IMG/VR virus record: IMGVR_UViG_3300008114_001782
Coordinates: 1-27,467 of that record
Length of the DNA: 27,467 nt
Origin: a virus
Reading direction: 5' to 3' (one strand)
Position numbers and translations under genes: made by a program. How positions within the stretch are numbered: position 1 is the first letter of the stretch; each line of letters starts with the position of its first letter. The notes below the pieces were generated by a model that was given only the letters and a program-made list of their open reading frames with translations, did not search any database and was not told the origin of the DNA. Of this stretch, positions 14,338 to 22,109 are shown one piece after another.

Positions 14338-15569
14338 TATTTACTCCAATTTTTTGCAGCATTAAAGTTCTGTTGAGAAAATTCTAGTCTATCAATTAAC
14401 TTTAATGCACCACCACTTAATCTATCTACTGCAACAAAACCTTCAGGTCCAGTAACTTTAAAACCATCTTCAGTATTTACAAAAGTGTTCACTGAAGATT
14501 TTATACTTTCAAGTTTTCTTACTATCATTATCTTTGCATCTACAATTAGATTCATTAGATCAAATATTGCTGCAAGCTGTGACGCACTACTTCTATAAAA
14601 TCTTATCAATTCAGATTTTTCTGCGATTCGTTTTTTCTTTGTATCTTCTTTTTTCGCAGCAAGTATTTCTTTGTTTAGTCTATCTTCTACCCAACGAATT
14701 AATTCTGTTACATGTTTTTGTGTATTGGTTATCTTTTGACCAGCTCTAACTTTTGTATTATTGAATGTTTTGATTTGCGTATTTAAAACATCTGAAGATG
14801 ATATTCTATTTAGAATCAAAGGATTGATTGTTTGAAATATTCTACCCGCTTGAGATAAAACACCTGTAATCATTTTTGTTTCTGTCTCAGTGAATGTTGC
14901 AGTGCCTGAAGCATCAACAAATGAAGCATCTCTAAACCAAACATCTTTGGTCTGTTTTAAATTGCCTATATCAATATTGAAAGAAGCTTTCAATGTGTCC
15001 ATAGTTCTACCGGAATATGATGTATGAAAGACGATACCCATTTGAGCTGCTGACATTTTCGAAGCCATAACTGAATCAGTAGGCACAGCATAAACGATTG
15101 TATTGGGTTGAAACGTAATATATGATTCACCATCTATACTTTGACTTTGTATATCGCCTTTAGAGAATAACATATCACCTTGCAATATACCTTTTATTTC
15201 CAACTTAGGTAAAAATGCTAACGCTGTTTTTAATTTTTGATTTAGACCTTCGCCAGGATGATTCTTGTCAATGTCATCATCAGTATAATTTAATTTTCCA
15301 TCTTTATTAAAAACAGACTTGGTGCCGACAAAAAACTTTCCGTTTTCTGGATTAATACCACAAATTACAGCAGGAGCTCCATCCCATTTTGTAGTTACAT
15401 TTACTTTTGATTGAGAATGTCCAGCTAACATATCACGTAATGAGCGAAGAAAATCGATAGACTCTCTCGCACCTTTTACTCCACGATTTAAGATATTATC
15501 TTCTAAATGTTCTAAGTGAAGGTTAGCTCCTTCTTTCTTAGATTCGGTTAAATATTCTGAGAATTTCAT
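14337..15569 (-). CDS. Ligase-like covalent nucleotidyltransferase candidate with capsid-targeting-like leader
   Basis: A 410-aa protein beginning MKFSEYLTES, a capsid-targeting-like leader with L-T-E at 7-9. TTKWDGAPAV (59-68) holds K61-x-D-G64, motif I of ATP-dependent DNA/RNA ligases and capping enzymes. GILQGDMLF (127-135) could be motif III, MGIVFHTSY (177-185) motif IIIa, PEGFVAV (375-381) motif IV and ALKLIDR (388-394) motif V; order and residues fit, but a long helical insert (about 230-365) separates IIIa from IV, which is unusual. I recall this protein as a phage family of unknown function (possibly DUF6267). Ligase or adenylyltransferase activity is inference. The start overlaps the stop of the 419-aa gene and no clear ribosome binding site is present, so translation is probably coupled. 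Confidence 0.65.
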   Translation of the reverse strand: MKFSEYLTESKKEGANLHLEHLEDNILNRGVKGARESIDFLRSLRDMLAGHSQSKVNVTTKWDGAPAVICGINPENGKFFVGTKSVFNKDGKLNYTDDDIDKNHPGEGLNQKLKTALAFLPKLEIKGILQGDMLFSKGDIQSQSIDGESYITFQPNTIVYAVPTDSVMASKMSAAQMGIVFHTSYSGRTMDTLKASFNIDIGNLKQTKDVWFRDASFVDASGTATFTETETKMITGVLSQAGRIFQTINPLILNRISSSDVLNTQIKTFNNTKVRAGQKITNTQKHVTELIRWVEDRLNKEILAAKKEDTKKKRIAEKSELIRFYRSSASQLAAIFDLMNLIVDAKIMIVRKLESIKSSVNTFVNTEDGFKVTGPEGFVAVDRLSGGALKLIDRLEFSQQNFNAAKNWSK

Positions 15570-16825
15570 TTTGCGATTACAAACCTTCCAGATTTCTCGG
15601 TTCTACTTGAAGTATATTCTAAAAATTTTTGCACGACCTTTTCATTTAACTTTGTTTTTTTTGTATCATCTTCATTTGATTTAAACCAATTATAAATTAC
15701 AGGCATAATAGCATTTGAAACATATAATGCACTTAGAATTGCTCTTTCTTCATCATACATTTCTTTTGCCGGACTTTGTAATTTAACTCCAGGTTTAACT
15801 TTAAATTTTTTATTGGCTTTTTCTAACTCTGTTGCATATTTTCTTATACCTGCCTCAAAAGCTCTTTTCAATTCATCACCAAAACTTTTATCAACTTTAG
15901 AAATCAATTGAGCAATTAAAGGTATACCAACAACAGAACCCCCACGACCACCAGCTCCAGTAACTTCAATTTCACATTTTACAGCTTTGTTAACTCCATA
16001 ATTTGAACTATAAGGATCGTGACGAATTTTTAATTTATCTTTTTTGTCTTTACTAAAATAAATTTTAATGTCCCGAGTAACAGGTTTTGCTCTTGTAAAT
16101 TTTTTACTCCAATCACTTACTCCATAATATTTTATGGAACCAAGATATGTTTCTTCATCAGACCTTTTAAAATTTACTTTAACTAAATGTGCTTCATTTG
16201 AAGCCTTTTTTAATGATAAAGGTAATAAATCACCACTATCTACTAATTTTGAAGTTAATGTATTTAAATCTGTAAAATTATATGACTTTGATAGTTTTCC
16301 TTCTGCAAGAGTTACTGTTTTTAAGATTTCACTCTCGGCTTTTTTAGATACAAAATATATGTCTGCTGGACTCCATTTGTTTATGTCACCAAAATATGAT
16401 TTTTCGTTTTTATTGGCAATATCAAATAATGCTCCTATATTTTCCATAGCGTTTGCATTACGACCCTTTTCTTTAGCGCCGCCACGAACATAAATTATAT
16501 CTTGTAATCTTGGTGCTTTTATTTTAGAAAATTTAGAACTAATTGTTGTTATTTCAGCCATTAATTCGCGAGCAATATTTAAAGAAGATTCATACCAACC
16601 ATCTGCATCAATTAAAAATTTTTCTATTTGTTGTAAAGTAATTTGTGGCATATCTGTGGCTTTGTATGCCTCATCAATTATTTTACCGTAATGTTTTTTG
16701 AAAACTTGATAAGAAGGTAATTTCTTAGTAAGAAATTCGTTTTTTACCTTTGTGGCTCCAATTAAATCAGCAATAGCACAAAATAGTGCTTGTGCCGCTT
16801 CTCCTTCTTTTGGTGAATCTGCCAT
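15566..16825 (-). CDS. PD-(D/E)XK-like protein of unknown function (419 aa)
   Basis: A 419-aa protein with no signal or membrane segment. The N-terminal helix GEAAQALFCAIADL (8-21), then NKWSPADIYFV (149-159, Asp155) and DLLPLSLKKAS (199-209, Ser204-Leu-Lys206) follow the order of a PD-(D/E)XK nuclease core: helix Glu, strand Asp, then SxK. The 400-aa protein two genes upstream has the same arrangement. A Gly-rich GAGGRGG (292-298) and a basic C-terminal region follow. I do not recognise a named family; a nuclease fold is inference and a structural role is possible. CGGAGAAATAA is the ribosome binding site, and AATAAATA (16847-16854) lies just upstream. The start lies within the end of the 92-aa ORF. 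Confidence 0.6.
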   Translation of the reverse strand: MADSPKEGEAAQALFCAIADLIGATKVKNEFLTKKLPSYQVFKKHYGKIIDEAYKATDMPQITLQQIEKFLIDADGWYESSLNIARELMAEITTISSKFSKIKAPRLQDIIYVRGGAKEKGRNANAMENIGALFDIANKNEKSYFGDINKWSPADIYFVSKKAESEILKTVTLAEGKLSKSYNFTDLNTLTSKLVDSGDLLPLSLKKASNEAHLVKVNFKRSDEETYLGSIKYYGVSDWSKKFTRAKPVTRDIKIYFSKDKKDKLKIRHDPYSSNYGVNKAVKCEIEVTGAGGRGGSVVGIPLIAQLISKVDKSFGDELKRAFEAGIRKYATELEKANKKFKVKPGVKLQSPAKEMYDEERAILSALYVSNAIMPVIYNWFKSNEDDTKKTKLNEKVVQKFLEYTSSRTEKSGRFVIAK

Positions 16826-17045
16826 TTATTTCTCCGTATAATTTTATATTTATTCTACCACAATTATCGATCCATTGTTTATTGATAGCCGGATATAAAG
16901 ATACCAGTTCATGATATTTTTTATCTTTTACTATATCTTCAGGATTTCTATAATTTATATTATCATTTAAAGCTCGCCTGAAAATCCATGCAGAACCAAG
17001 TTCTTGCATCCTAGTAAGTTCTGCTGCAGAATAATTTTTAGCCAT
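16767..17045 (-). CDS. Small protein of unknown function (92 aa)
   Basis: A 92-aa ORF; residues 1-62 look genuine (SAAELTRMQELGSAWIFRRA, NPEDIVKDKKYHELVSLYP), with helix-rich composition and a form I recall from small proteins in related phages. The last 30 residues run through the ribosome binding site and the first 59 nt of the 419-aa gene and are atypical (TKRRRSGTSTILCYC). The natural C-terminus may therefore have been extended by loss of an earlier stop. AGGA about 8 nt before the ATG, and the start overlapping the 400-aa gene's stop (TAATG), support translation. Function unknown. Confidence 0.55.
   Translation of the reverse strand: MAKNYSAAELTRMQELGSAWIFRRALNDNINYRNPEDIVKDKKYHELVSLYPAINKQWIDNCGRINIKLYGEINGRFTKRRRSGTSTILCYC
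16847..16854 (-). promoter_or_regulatory. Possible late-promoter-like box AATAAATA
   Basis: Minus-strand AATAAATA about 22 nt before the start of the 419-aa gene, fitting NATAAATA. It lies within the 3' end of the 92-aa ORF. The motif is frequent in AT-rich DNA, so this one is weak. Confidence 0.3.
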
Positions 17046-18247
17046 TAAGGTTGTCCTAAAATTTTCATAGAAGTTAAAGGTCCATTATTATGTTTGACCT
17101 GTATACCAAACATCCTTTTACCATCAGCATGAACACTCATTAATGTTCCACCACTTTTATGAATCTCTAATTTTTTGGAATCTTTTATAGAATGATACAT
17201 TTCATTGTCAGATGGATCTTCTGTATGAGCAGTTGCATCTTTATCATAACCTCCTGTGCCATGTGTCTTAACATAAGGCAGTGCATGATCGGAATTTGCT
17301 TTAACAAAAGTTCTTAGTAAATGACTTTTTAAATTCTCATGCGACATTGATTGATAATGTTCATGTAGTTTATCACGAACACTACCGTTAACTTTTGTTG
17401 CGTGAGCCATTGCTTCATCATACTTCTTACTATTTCTATATGATGCAGTTCCTTTTTTACCTGCTACATCTGCTGCGCCAGCAGAAAGATTTTTATATCC
17501 TTTTTTCTTTAAAAACTGGTTTTGCAATTTATTAGCATGTGTTTCTAAATCTATACCTAAATCTTTACCAACTGAGCCTAATCCACCGTTATGAAATCCT
17601 ATTTTCTTAGCTGATGAGGACTTTAAAGATACACCAAAATATCCGTGCTTAGCATCTTTAGGTTTATTTTGAAAATGTGCTACAACATCAGAAGGGTTCT
17701 CTTGTTGAGTTGCAGGTATGCCTGTATGTTTTTCTATGTCGCCAGGTTTTGCTGTTAGATGTACATTTTTTATACCAGAATATCCATTTGATTTTGCATG
17801 TTCTAAGAAAGATTTTGCCTGAGCAGCTGCTCTATCATTTTGTCTACGAGCTTCTAATGGATCATGATTGTCCAACATTTCTTTATGATGATATGCAGCC
17901 TTCTTATGTTCATCATCAATCCAACTTGTATTGTTTAAATGATATGCAAACATCGCTTCATTGAATCCACCTCTGTGAGTATTGATGGCTGCAGCAGAAG
18001 ATTCTTCTAGATATTCTTCTTTTACTGTAGATTTACCTGATCCATGAATTTCGTTATGATGTTTTAAATGATAGGTTATTTCATCGGGTTCCATACCAAT
18101 GAAAGTATGAGATACCTCACCATATTTGTTTTTAAGATGGTGTACGTCACCTTTTCTATGTAAGGTGTATTTTCCTTTGGCAGGATGTTCAAATTCTTGA
18201 ACTTTTTTTCCTGTAGATTCAGTCAGAAAAGAAGATAGTGTTTTCAA
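17045..18247 (-). CDS. PD-(D/E)XK-like protein with capsid-targeting-like leader (400 aa)
   Basis: A 400-aa protein beginning MKTLSSFLTES, nearly the T4 internal-protein leader, with L-T-E at 8-10 before Ser. Residues 11-70 form a small His-rich domain; KEEYLEES (77-84) resembles the acidic linker motif of the structural proteins, and the main domain follows. This has FNEAMFAYHLN (95-105, Glu97), PSDVVAHF (185-192, Asp187) and YFGVSLKSSSAKK (203-215, Ser207-Leu-Lys209), in the order of a PD-(D/E)XK nuclease core, then GFHNGG and a C-terminal domain with YVKTHGTGG. A packaged nuclease is inferred; no family name is claimed. Start is TTG with GGGAG about 8 nt upstream; GATAAATA (18273-18280) suggests late expression. 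Confidence 0.65.
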   Translation of the reverse strand: MKTLSSFLTESTGKKVQEFEHPAKGKYTLHRKGDVHHLKNKYGEVSHTFIGMEPDEITYHLKHHNEIHGSGKSTVKEEYLEESSAAAINTHRGGFNEAMFAYHLNNTSWIDDEHKKAAYHHKEMLDNHDPLEARRQNDRAAAQAKSFLEHAKSNGYSGIKNVHLTAKPGDIEKHTGIPATQQENPSDVVAHFQNKPKDAKHGYFGVSLKSSSAKKIGFHNGGLGSVGKDLGIDLETHANKLQNQFLKKKGYKNLSAGAADVAGKKGTASYRNSKKYDEAMAHATKVNGSVRDKLHEHYQSMSHENLKSHLLRTFVKANSDHALPYVKTHGTGGYDKDATAHTEDPSDNEMYHSIKDSKKLEIHKSGGTLMSVHADGKRMFGIQVKHNNGPLTSMKILGQP

Positions 18248-18272
18248 GGTTAAATCTCCCTATTAATTGGTT

Positions 18273-18280
18273 TATTTATC
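18273..18280 (-). promoter_or_regulatory. Late-promoter-like box GATAAATA
   Basis: Minus-strand GATAAATA in the 33-nt spacer after the DruA-like gene, 26 nt before the TTG start of the 400-aa leader-bearing protein. It fits NATAAATA and marks the change from replication genes to putative cargo genes. Confidence 0.45.
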
Positions 18281-19396
18281 CTATCTAATAATGTCAATCT
18301 CTTTTTCGCCTGTCCAGACCTCTATTTCTGATCTAAGTCTATTCTCCGTCTTTAGTGTTTCAAAACGATTAACGGCTTTCTTTCTCCACCACTCAATAAC
18401 ATTCTTTAGATGAAACTTTTCGTAGTTTTCACCCGCAACCAGTTTAGTTGTTTTTCCATTAACATAGTCAACCATATTACTGAATCCATAATCAGATACA
18501 TAATATCGTTTCTGCTCGTTTAGATTCTTCGCATTTTCAATCGTTCGTTTAAACTTCTCACCTTCTGGTGTACCTCTCAGTATGACATTGATGTGTGACA
18601 CCATGGCATTTGATATCTTCAACTTTCTACTTGATGCGCCTTCTGGTGCCAGCGGTTCTCCAAGTATATTTTCCATATACTCTTTTAAATTTGTATAAGT
18701 TTCACCGTGTAACATAGGAAGAAAATCACTATCAGTTAAACCTTTGTATCGAATATAAGGTTTCATACCATCATATTGCGATACTGCTTTTGTTGAACCA
18801 TATAAACTTGTTGTCTCAAATAAACAAGTTGTCATATCATATTTCTTATTCAGCATTTCACGAACTTCATGTGTCGTACATATTGCAGCCATCAATTTAC
18901 CACCAAGATAATTGTAACCAAATGGCTGTGCTGGCACAATAACGAAACCCATAATAGCACAACGATTAAACATCTGTGCGCCACCATCAATTTGTGTGAA
19001 TACTTGTCCAAGCATTTCATTTCTCGGTTTACAGTTAATCACCGGAGAACCAAGGCGAATAAAACCAACCCACTTATTTGTTTTCTTTTCCAAAACAGCG
19101 AGTCTCAAACAACGACCAGGTATGCTAGTCATATTTGAGTGTGAAGAAATCATATTCAAATAAATGTCCCATCTTTCTTGTGGTAATTCCATTACTTCGA
19201 ATTCCATATCAGCAGGCGACATATTGAAGTTCGTAAACAAATCTTCTTCAGGTCCCATGCCAGGCAAAACAAATGGCCTTTCGGCCATTGAATTTAATTT
19301 CTGTTCTCTCATGTACTCATCAATTCTACTGAATCGATCAAAGTAGTTCGAGAAAACACTCGCACAATAGACGGCTTGTTCTTTAGTCAAACTCAT
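18281..19396 (-). CDS. DruA/DUF4338-like protein
   Basis: A 371-aa protein. The central part (about 90-230) matches from memory the pattern of DUF4338, the family of Druantia protein DruA: PGRCLRLAV (93-101), WVGFIRLGSP (109-118), AIMGFVIVPAQPFGYNYLGG (147-166), then CLFETTSLYGSTKAVSQYDG (191-210) with Glu194 and IRYKGLTDSDFLP (215-227). Before it is a segment with LPGMGPEEDLFTNFNMSPAD (44-63). Phage-borne members lack the rest of the Druantia system, as here, so a defence role is not implied. Its start overlaps the helicase stop (ATGA), placing it in the replication operon. A DNA-metabolic role is suggested by position only. Confidence 0.6.
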   Translation of the reverse strand: MSLTKEQAVYCASVFSNYFDRFSRIDEYMREQKLNSMAERPFVLPGMGPEEDLFTNFNMSPADMEFEVMELPQERWDIYLNMISSHSNMTSIPGRCLRLAVLEKKTNKWVGFIRLGSPVINCKPRNEMLGQVFTQIDGGAQMFNRCAIMGFVIVPAQPFGYNYLGGKLMAAICTTHEVREMLNKKYDMTTCLFETTSLYGSTKAVSQYDGMKPYIRYKGLTDSDFLPMLHGETYTNLKEYMENILGEPLAPEGASSRKLKISNAMVSHINVILRGTPEGEKFKRTIENAKNLNEQKRYYVSDYGFSNMVDYVNGKTTKLVAGENYEKFHLKNVIEWWRKKAVNRFETLKTENRLRSEIEVWTGEKEIDIIR

Positions 19397-20799
19397 ACTT
19401 TTAAACCACCAAAGTTTTTATTAAATTTACTTTCACGATTACCAAACGTGTTTAATGGAGGACTATCATCAGTTTGTCCCGAATCTGCGATACCATTTTG
19501 TGCATCAGGTTCAGCATCATATAATTTCATCTTCGATCTATCAATACCAATCACAAATCGTTTGAATGAATTAGGATCACCATAACGATTTTTTAATTGC
19601 TTCACCATAATTTGATTCAATTGTTCTAGTTCTTCAGTACTGATAAGTGCAAACATAAAGTCAGCAGTTGCAGGCAAACCAAAAGATTCGGAAGTATCTT
19701 CAAGACCAGGATCAGTATTTGTAAAACCAGAACGAGTTGTTTGTGTAGCAGAAACAATTGGTACAGCAAACTCAACAGCAAGACCTCTTAGTTCTTCAGC
19801 AATTGCTTTAATGTATGCATAACTGTTTACATTCGCACCAGGTTTAATTCTAGATGAAGCGCAGATGTTAAGATAATCAATAAAGACAATATCAGGTTTA
19901 AAACTCTTTTTCAAATGAAGTTCGTTCAACAAAGCTCTGAAGTGTAACGATGATGCAGCTGCCGTTGGATATTCTTTGATAATTAACTTACCATTCAGTT
20001 TAGTTTTCAGATGGTTGAACTTTCTTTCATAATCATCTTTTGTCATAGTCTTTAGTTCATCCATACTGACATTCAAAAGGTTTGCATCAATACGTTCAGC
20101 AATCTTTTCTTCAGCCATTTCAAGTGTAATGTACAATACGTTCTTACCTTGCGATAGACAAGAAGCTGCAACGTGACACATGAACAAGGATTTACCAACA
20201 CCAGTGCCAGCAAGTGCAATGTTGAGAGTTTTAATTGGTAGACCGCCTTTAGTGATCTTATTGAATAGGTCTAAATCAAAAGGAATTTTAGTTTCTTGTT
20301 TGTGATAAAAGTCATAACGAGCATCGAAATCATTTACATAATCATGACCAATGTGATTATCAAAAGAAACACCAAGAGCGTCACTCAAAAGTTTTGGTAT
20401 TTCACCTTTAGATTTATTATCTTCACCATTCTTATCAAGAATAGAAACAGAACTCATGATTGCATTATAGATGGCTTTATCTTGACAAAACTTTTCAGTC
20501 TGGTCGATCAACCAATCCATTTCAGACTTTTCGTTTCTATCACTGTTCAATTCTCTAAGCAAATCGACACAACCATTCACTTCGAGTTGTGTCAATTTTT
20601 TAGATTCGGTGAAATCAATTAATAGAGATTCGTATGTTGGAAGATTCTTGTATTCTTCAACATATGTTTTTATTTCTCTGAAAAATTTACGTTGATTATT
20701 TTCAGAAAAATATTCTTCTCTAATGAATGGCAATACTTTTCTTGTATAGTCCTCATTGAAAATCAAGTTCTTCAGAATGACGTTTTCTAGTTGTTTCAA
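19393..20799 (-). CDS. 41: Replicative DNA helicase, T4 gp41/DnaB type
   Basis: About 468 aa. The N-terminal domain starts KQLENVILKNLIFNEDY, aligning from memory with the T4 gp41 start (VEIILSHLIFDQAY). The RecA-like helicase domain has Walker A ALAGTGVGKSLF, VLYITLEMAEEKIAERI (H1a/H2 region of DnaB), Walker B PDIVFIDYLNIC and a strand ending IVSATQTTRSG (motif H3). It unwinds DNA as a hexamer at the fork with the gp43 polymerase of this operon. TTG at 20799 is chosen: GAGG is 9 nt upstream and this matches the family N-terminus. TTG at 20814 would add five residues. The start lies inside the preceding small ORF, so translation is coupled. Confidence 0.92.
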   Translation of the reverse strand: MKQLENVILKNLIFNEDYTRKVLPFIREEYFSENNQRKFFREIKTYVEEYKNLPTYESLLIDFTESKKLTQLEVNGCVDLLRELNSDRNEKSEMDWLIDQTEKFCQDKAIYNAIMSSVSILDKNGEDNKSKGEIPKLLSDALGVSFDNHIGHDYVNDFDARYDFYHKQETKIPFDLDLFNKITKGGLPIKTLNIALAGTGVGKSLFMCHVAASCLSQGKNVLYITLEMAEEKIAERIDANLLNVSMDELKTMTKDDYERKFNHLKTKLNGKLIIKEYPTAAASSLHFRALLNELHLKKSFKPDIVFIDYLNICASSRIKPGANVNSYAYIKAIAEELRGLAVEFAVPIVSATQTTRSGFTNTDPGLEDTSESFGLPATADFMFALISTEELEQLNQIMVKQLKNRYGDPNSFKRFVIGIDRSKMKLYDAEPDAQNGIADSGQTDDSPPLNTFGNRESKFNKNFGGLKV

Positions 20800-21088
20800 G
20801 TTTTTTTGCCTCAATTAAAATATAGTCTTGGAGTATGTCACCTAGTATTGTAACAAATTCTTGATTATCTGTCAAGTGTTCCTCGGCAAAATTCGCATAT
20901 TCAATCACATGGTAATTGAATTTTAACCTCGCAAAACCCTCATCCTCAAAGAATTGGGTTTGCGAGTAGGTGACAGTTACATTTTGATATTTACCACTGA
21001 GTATGGTAAAATAGGTATTCTCATCCCTAATGTCGATGAAATATTCAGGCCGCTTCGTCTGGTTGAAATTCAGGAGATTCAACATCAT
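20753..21088 (-). CDS. Small protein between uvsX and helicase (gp40 position)
   Basis: About 111 aa from the tandem ATG at 21088. The body (RPEYFIDIRDENTYFTIL, then YSQTQFFEDEGFARLKFNY) is beta-rich and soluble; the C-terminal 25 residues are charged and helical. In T4 the gene between uvsX and 41 is 40 (head vertex initiator); the position matches, but I see no convincing sequence likeness. The start is uncertain: GGGAG (21089-21093) abuts the ATG pair and suits a TTG at 21082 best, while ATG at 21118 would add a hydrophobic N-terminus (MKLLIAAFWE). The gene overlaps uvsX at its start and the helicase at its end, unusually deep overlaps on both sides. Confidence 0.65.
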   Translation of the reverse strand: MMLNLLNFNQTKRPEYFIDIRDENTYFTILSGKYQNVTVTYSQTQFFEDEGFARLKFNYHVIEYANFAEEHLTDNQEFVTILGDILQDYILIEAKKLETTRKRHSEELDFQ

Positions 21089-22109
21089 CTCCCAAAATGC
21101 TGCTATAAGTAATTTCATATCTCTTTCTCACATATTCTTTAAAGGATTCGTTCGTAAGAATATCAGACCAAAACTCTTTTGTTTGTGTATCACCGAATCG
21201 AACTTTGTCCATTATTTCACCAGTTTCGCGGTCAACTTTTGCATACCAACCGTTTGATGGTTTAGCAACAAAATTTCCTTCAAGTGCGATGTCAAGTAGA
21301 CCAGAATATTTTTGAATACCGCCATCAAATGAAACTGTGATTGGAATTTTAGATTTCTCACGAACATATCTGGACTTTTCAATGTTGATGATAAAATTAT
21401 ATCCCGTAATTTCTGTTCCGGTCTTTTCTTGTTGACGACCAAGAATCCAAATTGTATCTGCTGAGTAATAAGAACCTGTACCACCACCAACGATATCTTT
21501 CGGAAACATACCAATTTCTTTGTAAGTATGATTCACAACAACCATAGGAATATCTTTGATTGTTAAATGTGGCGTTACCATTCTAAACAAAGATTTCATT
21601 TGTTTAGCTCTAGTCATATCAGCAACAGATTTACCTTCTAAAGAATCTTCAATTTCTTTTTTAGATGCCAAGTTGCCGATAGAATCAAGAATAATAATGA
21701 CTCTATCACCCTTACCAATACTTTGCAATTGATTCATAATATCATGTTTCAATTCTTCAACATCTGTAATTGGTGTGTGTAAAACTCTGTCTGTGTCGAT
21801 GTTGAAGGTTTCAAAATATTTTTGTGGTGTGCCGAATTCAGAGTCGTAAAAAAGTACAACAGCATCTTCATATTTTTTCATATAAGCTGATGCCATTAAC
21901 AACGCAAAAGCTGTTTTAAAATGTTTCGATGGTCCAGCAAACATTGTAAGACCAGGTGTTAGTCCACCATCAAGTGAACCCGAAAGTGCCACGTTAATCA
22001 TAGGCACATCGGTTTGAATCATATCTTTTTCTGTAAAAAACTGAGACTTCGCAAGAATAGAAGTCTCTTTTATCGTTGAACTTTTCTTCAATTTTTCCAA
22101 TAAACTCAT
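21045..22109 (-). CDS. uvsX: UvsX RecA-like recombinase
   Basis: A 354-aa protein homologous to T4 UvsX. The Walker A motif GPSKHFKT (59-66) has the distinctive T4 form; ALSGSLDGGLTPGLTMFAG precedes it. AVVLFYDSEFGTP follows, Walker B is RVIIILDSIGNL (about 136-147), and VVVNHTYKE and a DNA-binding loop with GGGTGSYYSAD come next. The C-terminal tail is acidic (DDVESPEFQPDEAA), like T4 UvsX and RecA. It catalyses strand exchange in recombination-dependent replication and repair. A GGAG 7 nt before the ATG is its ribosome binding site, within the end of the membrane protein gene (4-nt overlap). Confidence 0.95.
   Translation of the reverse strand: MSLLEKLKKSSTIKETSILAKSQFFTEKDMIQTDVPMINVALSGSLDGGLTPGLTMFAGPSKHFKTAFALLMASAYMKKYEDAVVLFYDSEFGTPQKYFETFNIDTDRVLHTPITDVEELKHDIMNQLQSIGKGDRVIIILDSIGNLASKKEIEDSLEGKSVADMTRAKQMKSLFRMVTPHLTIKDIPMVVVNHTYKEIGMFPKDIVGGGTGSYYSADTIWILGRQQEKTGTEITGYNFIINIEKSRYVREKSKIPITVSFDGGIQKYSGLLDIALEGNFVAKPSNGWYAKVDRETGEIMDKVRFGDTQTKEFWSDILTNESFKEYVRKRYEITYSSILGDDVESPEFQPDEAA

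Noticed and set aside
16134-16493. 119-aa plus-strand ORF
   Set aside because: Complement shadow of the 419-aa gene; all other supported genes are on the minus strand.
18281-19396. Complete Druantia defence system
   Set aside because: Only the DruA-like gene is present; neighbours are phage replication and cargo genes, with no DruE-type helicase.
21212-21514. 100-aa minus-strand ORF inside uvsX
   Set aside because: Out of frame within a highly conserved recombinase; no ribosome binding site. The same reasoning removes the short minus-strand ORFs at 2310-2501, 5799-6002, 13577-13768, 22755-22961 and 23559-23768.
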